Shown here: positions 60,784 to 64,000 of the stretch, in pieces
Layout of the letters: every line of letters starts with the position of its first letter
How positions within the stretch are numbered: the stretch's first letter is position 1
Source: Prochlorococcus marinus str. MIT 9107
GTDB lineage: Bacteria; Cyanobacteriota; Cyanobacteriia; PCC-6307; Cyanobiaceae
NCBI RefSeq assembly: GCF_000759855.1
Contig: NZ_JNAI01000003.1
Location: 1-64,000, forward strand
Direction of reading: 5' to 3'
Length of the DNA: 64,000 nucleotides
Notes under the pieces: generated by a model
The model's database searches: none
What the model saw: the letters and a program-made list of their open reading frames with translations, nothing else
Told to the model about the DNA's origin: nothing
Program-made: the position numbers and the translations under genes

Positions 60784-61512
60784 ATGAATAACAGATTTAA
60801 TTCGGGAGATAAGATAATATTGGCAATTGATGGCCTAGATGTAAGTCAAGCAAAATTACTTTTAGAAAAATGCCCTGATATTAAGTGGGTAAAAGTTGGT
60901 TTAGAGCTTTTTGTTAGAGAAGGCCCAAGAGTTATTGAACTATTGAAAGGTTTAAATAAAAATATTTTTTTGGACTTAAAGTTTCATGACATTCCAAATA
61001 CTATGAGTGCAGCTTGTTATCAAGTTTCAAAATTAGGAGTTGATATAATTTCTGTTCATGCTTCGGCAGGTCTTAAGGCTCTGAAGGATTCGAAAAAAGC
61101 ATCTTTAGAAGGAGCAACTTTATCTAATGTAAAAGTTCCATTAATTGTAGGCATCACTGTATTAACAAGTTTTTCTCTTAAAGATTTTCAAACTGATCTT
61201 GATAGGAATAATTCAATTGAGGATAATGTTTTGAGACTTGCAAAGTTGTCTTTTGATGCGGGATTAGATGGATGTGTCTGTTCCCCATGGGAGGCGAAAA
61301 TGTTGAGATCAATCTATAAGGATAATTTTGAACTAATTACTCCAGGTATCAGGTTAAAGATTGAAAATAAAGATGATCAAAATAGAATTATGACTCCCTA
61401 TGAAGCCATATATAATGGTGCTTCTAAATTGGTCATTGGTAGATCTATATCAAAAGCCACAGATCCTAATAAAGCTCTCACAGAAATATTTAAATCTATT
61501 AATTCTGGTTGA
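60784..61512 (+). CDS. pyrF: Orotidine 5'-phosphate decarboxylase
   Basis: 242 residues from the ATG at 60784. [16 protein letters not shown] contains the catalytic Asp-Lys-Asp network and [20 protein letters not shown] the phosphate loop. PyrF makes UMP. It overlaps the convergent plsY gene by 14 bases. Confidence 0.95.
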   Translation: MNNRFNSGDKIILAIDGLDVSQAKLLLEKCPDIKWVKVGLELFVREGPRVIELLKGLNKNIFLDLKFHDIPNTMSAACYQVSKLGVDIISVHASAGLKALKDSKKASLEGATLSNVKVPLIVGITVLTSFSLKDFQTDLDRNNSIEDNVLRLAKLSFDAGLDGCVCSPWEAKMLRSIYKDNFELITPGIRLKIENKDDQNRIMTPYEAIYNGASKLVIGRSISKATDPNKALTEIFKSINSG

Positions 61513-62089
61513 TTTTAGATTCTTCTCCCTTAAGCAATCTTATTATGTTTGCTCTATGTTTCCAGATAACTAACAATGTCACAATTAAACTTATAAAAAA
61601 GTACGAGTCCATAAAATTATCGAGGTAAAAAAACATAAAAACAGGAAGTAAGATTGCAGCTGAAATACTGGATAAAGATACAAATTTAGTTTTTGCTAAT
61701 ACGATTAAAAAAATGCCAAGCGATGCCAATCCAACTTTCCAAGAAATAGCTAAAAACATACCTAATCCAGTCGCAACAGCTTTTCCTCCCTTCCCTTTAA
61801 GCCATATTGGCCATATATGACCTGTTATAGCGGATATGCCTGCCATTACTTCTATAAACCCTTGATCAGTAAAAGTTTGAGCAATTTTTACTGCAAAAAG
61901 ACCCTTTCCAACGTCAATTATAAAAACAAAAAGTGCTGGCCATTTCCCTACATTTCTTAAGACATTTGTGGCACCTGTAGATCCAGAGCCTATAGTCCTG
62001 AGATCTATATTTTTGAGGTATTTCCCAATTAAAAAGCCTGTGGGAAGAGATCCTAAAAGATAACTTACAGAAATTATTAAAATATTCAT
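61499..62089 (-). CDS. plsY: Acyl-phosphate:glycerol-3-phosphate acyltransferase
   Basis: 196 residues with five helices. [16 protein letters not shown] and [15 protein letters not shown] are the glycine-rich PlsY motifs facing the cytoplasm. PlsY begins phospholipid and galactolipid synthesis by acylating glycerol-3-phosphate. 5 bases separate it from the DUF3086 gene. Confidence 0.94.
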   Translation of the reverse strand: MNILIISVSYLLGSLPTGFLIGKYLKNIDLRTIGSGSTGATNVLRNVGKWPALFVFIIDVGKGLFAVKIAQTFTDQGFIEVMAGISAITGHIWPIWLKGKGGKAVATGLGMFLAISWKVGLASLGIFLIVLAKTKFVSLSSISAAILLPVFMFFYLDNFMDSYFFISLIVTLLVIWKHRANIIRLLKGEESKINQN

Positions 62090-62094
62090 AAGTA

Positions 62095-63105
62095 TCAGTT
62101 TAGTTCAAGATCATCGTAAATTTCACTATCCGAACCAGCGAATGCAAGCCATAATGGGAATTGAAGTATTGGAATTTCAACAGATGTTTCTGCTGCATCA
62201 ATAATAATAAATGGCAATTCTTCATTGGATTCTAATCTATCAGCTCTTTCGATAACTCCCTCAGGTCTTTCAAAAAGTACAATCCCACTATTAGGTCCAA
62301 AGTCATCTCTTGTAAGACCAAGTGAATCTTGAAGAATTCTTCTCCACTCTCCTAATCGTTCAGGCTGGGAAGCTAAGATAAGCGTCTGAAACTGATCTCC
62401 ATATAATTCGCCAAGAATAGATATTAAACCAGCTGATAATAAGGCATTTTTTTGTCGAGATCCTCTACTTTCAAGAGAACCTCTCCCACCCATATTGAAG
62501 AACCAATCTTCCATGATTTCTATATCTGATGAATCAAGACTTCGTCTTAATTTCCATGGTTCAGCATAAAAATCAGGTTGTTCTGTAAAAGCTGAAAAGC
62601 AGCTTTTTATAATCTTTTCATCTGGCTTAAATGTTTCAGAGAGAGCAGGAACATTAACCGAATTATTTATGCTAATGTCCTGCTTTTTTTCATCAAGCGG
62701 AGATGGCTTTACAATTATTGGTTGAGAAACTAATTCAAGTTTCTCCACATTTTGTGAAAGGTTCTGCAAAGATCCCGTTAAATATTCTTGAAAGCCTTTA
62801 ACTCTTTTAGCAATATTATCTGACTGTCCTTTAAAATTTGACTCAATATCTTTTTCTAGTTCATTTTTTTTTGTTTTTAATTCTTTTATTTCTTTAACTA
62901 AAGAGTCTTTTTTTGAAATGAGATCGCTAAAGATCTCATTAGAAATTTCATCAAAGGATTTAATTGACTTGTCGTTTTTTGAAGTATTTTTTCTATTTTG
63001 AGTTGACTTTTTCTTATTAATTTGATTTGTTTTATCATCTGAAATCGTCTTGTCTGGGATTAACTCCTTCTCAGGATGATTGTTTGAAATTTCTGTATTG
63101 GTCAT
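62095..63105 (-). CDS. DUF3086 family protein
   Basis: 336 residues. A Lys/Asn-rich disordered N-terminus of 60 residues leads to a coiled coil ([20 protein letters not shown]), then the DUF3086 domain with [40 protein letters not shown] and [17 protein letters not shown]. The family is cyanobacteria-specific with no known function. It sits between DUF3119 and plsY, close to an MlaE permease, so a membrane or lipid connection is possible. Confidence 0.85.
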   Translation of the reverse strand: MTNTEISNNHPEKELIPDKTISDDKTNQINKKKSTQNRKNTSKNDKSIKSFDEISNEIFSDLISKKDSLVKEIKELKTKKNELEKDIESNFKGQSDNIAKRVKGFQEYLTGSLQNLSQNVEKLELVSQPIIVKPSPLDEKKQDISINNSVNVPALSETFKPDEKIIKSCFSAFTEQPDFYAEPWKLRRSLDSSDIEIMEDWFFNMGGRGSLESRGSRQKNALLSAGLISILGELYGDQFQTLILASQPERLGEWRRILQDSLGLTRDDFGPNSGIVLFERPEGVIERADRLESNEELPFIIIDAAETSVEIPILQFPLWLAFAGSDSEIYDDLELN

Positions 63106-63140
63106 TTAAATAATTTTGATGATTAAGCAAATACTGGATT

Positions 63141-63557
63141 TTAGGAATTTTTAATTTCTAAGGAGTCAACTTTTTTTAAAAGTTCATCTTTTAATTGCTT
63201 TGGATTAAATAATATTGGTAATAAATGGGGACTGGACTTTTCTCTAAAATAAAAAATACCCGGGATTACAGGAAAAAAGAATTTCCAAGATATCCAGTTC
63301 TTGAATGGGAAAGTTCTAATCTCTTTTCCTAGTTGTAAAACGACAAAATCATCACTTGTTATTTTTATTCTTAGGGTAAATGATTGCAGTAATAAAAAAA
63401 AGCTAAAAGATGCAGAAACTATTGTTGGCAAAGAACCAATATTCAAGAATAAAAGCATAAAACTTAAAACTATCAGAATAATTGGTAATTGAAATGATGG
63501 TGATATTATTACTGGCTCTTCTTTTTTTGATTTAGTGTTAATCATAGAATCATCCAA
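63141..63557 (-). CDS. DUF3119 family membrane protein
   Basis: 138 residues. Two adjacent helices (LPIILIVLSFMLLFLNIG, IVSASFSFFLLLQSFTL) are followed by a PH-like or beta domain with LQLGKEIRTFPFKNWISWKF. DUF3119 is found in cyanobacteria and chloroplasts. Its start overlaps the MlaE gene's stop by 8 bases, so a joint role in lipid transport is a reasonable inference. Confidence 0.82.
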   Translation of the reverse strand: MDDSMINTKSKKEEPVIISPSFQLPIILIVLSFMLLFLNIGSLPTIVSASFSFFLLLQSFTLRIKITSDDFVVLQLGKEIRTFPFKNWISWKFFFPVIPGIFYFREKSSPHLLPILFNPKQLKDELLKKVDSLEIKNS

Positions 63558-64000
63558 ATAAAATTTGTGTTAGTAATACATCCATTAAAGATACAGTAAC
63601 GAGAGTCATTACAACTGCCCCTGTAGTACTTGTTCCAACTTCTTTTGGACCACCTTTAGTTGTAAGTCCATATCCACAAGAAATAATTGAAATAAGTAAT
63701 CCGAACACTACAGATTTTATTAACATTGAGTTTAAATCTGTATTTGTCAAACTTACATTACCTGATCTTACAGATGTCCAAAAAACTATTGGAGGAACGT
63801 TATAAAAAATTGTGCTCCAAATTTGTCCACTCCACAAAGCTACAGATAAAAACAAAAGACACTGTATCGGAGACATTATTACCATCGATAGTAACCTCGG
63901 GACTACCAAATATTGGACTGGTTCCGTTCTTAACATTGTTATAGCCTCAATTTGTTCTGTAACTTTCATAGTGCCTAGTTGAGCAGCATAAGCGGTAGCA
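63550..64000 (-). CDS. MlaE-type ABC lipid transport permease, N-terminus cut by window edge
   Basis: Open to the right edge; the first complete Met is at 63969 but coding continues upstream as YAAQLGTMKVTEQIEAITML, the MlaE family hallmark (ELGTMKVTEQIDAL). VVPRLLSMVIMSPIQCLLF and GYGLTTKGGPKEVGTSTTGAV are further family blocks. MlaE/TGD1-type permeases pass phospholipids between membranes; in chloroplasts TGD1 imports lipid. About 100 N-terminal residues are outside the window. Confidence 0.9.
   Translation of the reverse strand, partial: ATAYAAQLGTMKVTEQIEAITMLRTEPVQYLVVPRLLSMVIMSPIQCLLFLSVALWSGQIWSTIFYNVPPIVFWTSVRSGNVSLTNTDLNSMLIKSVVFGLLISIISCGYGLTTKGGPKEVGTSTTGAVVMTLVTVSLMDVLLTQILFG

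Overview
The window is a compact, very AT-rich chromosomal segment from a marine picocyanobacterium, almost certainly a high-light Prochlorococcus. Evidence seen in the sequence: five high-light-inducible (hli) genes, a PsbN-like peptide, kaiB and kaiC with no kaiA, the NblS/DspA-type sensor kinase, cyanobacterial-only families (PSII S4-domain protein, DUF1825, DUF3086, DUF3119), a plant-type 2Fe-2S ferredoxin, very short spacers and dense overlapping genes. Species assignment is inference from gene content; no database was searched.

Region 1-21.7 kb is accessory-looking. It holds about thirty tiny genes (31-78 codons), many encoding one membrane helix or a Cys-rich tail, with hli pairs, a LOG-family nucleotide phosphoribohydrolase, a DoxX protein, an LptF/LptG-type permease, an intact fatty acid desaturase, a second desaturase reduced to a pseudogene, a DMT-family transporter, a probable small RNA with its own terminator, and short pentanucleotide repeats. 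Several tiny genes are paralogous pairs within the window, and four are chained by ATGA overlaps into one operon. Several reading frames here carry one-base frameshifts or in-frame stops.

Region 21.9-34 kb mixes a YhiN-type flavoprotein, a GAF protein with a zinc-ribbon-like tail, DUF2214 and DUF1643 proteins, a pirin pseudogene, murD, a short-chain dehydrogenase, a minimal NAD-dependent-ligase-like adenylation protein, a photolyase-like protein whose domains appear in reversed order, a DoxX protein, a PPOx flavoprotein, an ICMT-like membrane methyltransferase and a tRNA-Val(GAC) with an unusual C at position 33.

Region 33.8-64 kb is mostly core housekeeping: PSII S4 protein, serA, prmA, ferredoxin, a lumenal pentapeptide protein, rnz, a SpoIID/LysM protein, truB, a methyltransferase, rpmA-rplU, the kaiBC clock, nblS, purD, purC, then a continuous envelope operon bamA-lpxC-fabZ-lpxA-lpxB (outer membrane assembly and lipid A synthesis), an exported msrA, pepA, a GIY-YIG-like protein, DUF1825, tyrS, pyrF, plsY, DUF3086, DUF3119 and the 3' part of an MlaE-type lipid-transport permease cut by the right edge.

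Nothing resembles a CRISPR array, insertion sequence, phage module or toxin-antitoxin cassette. The most unusual material is the tiny-gene archipelago, the domain-swapped photolyase-like gene, the odd tRNA-Val and the cluster of one-base lesions.
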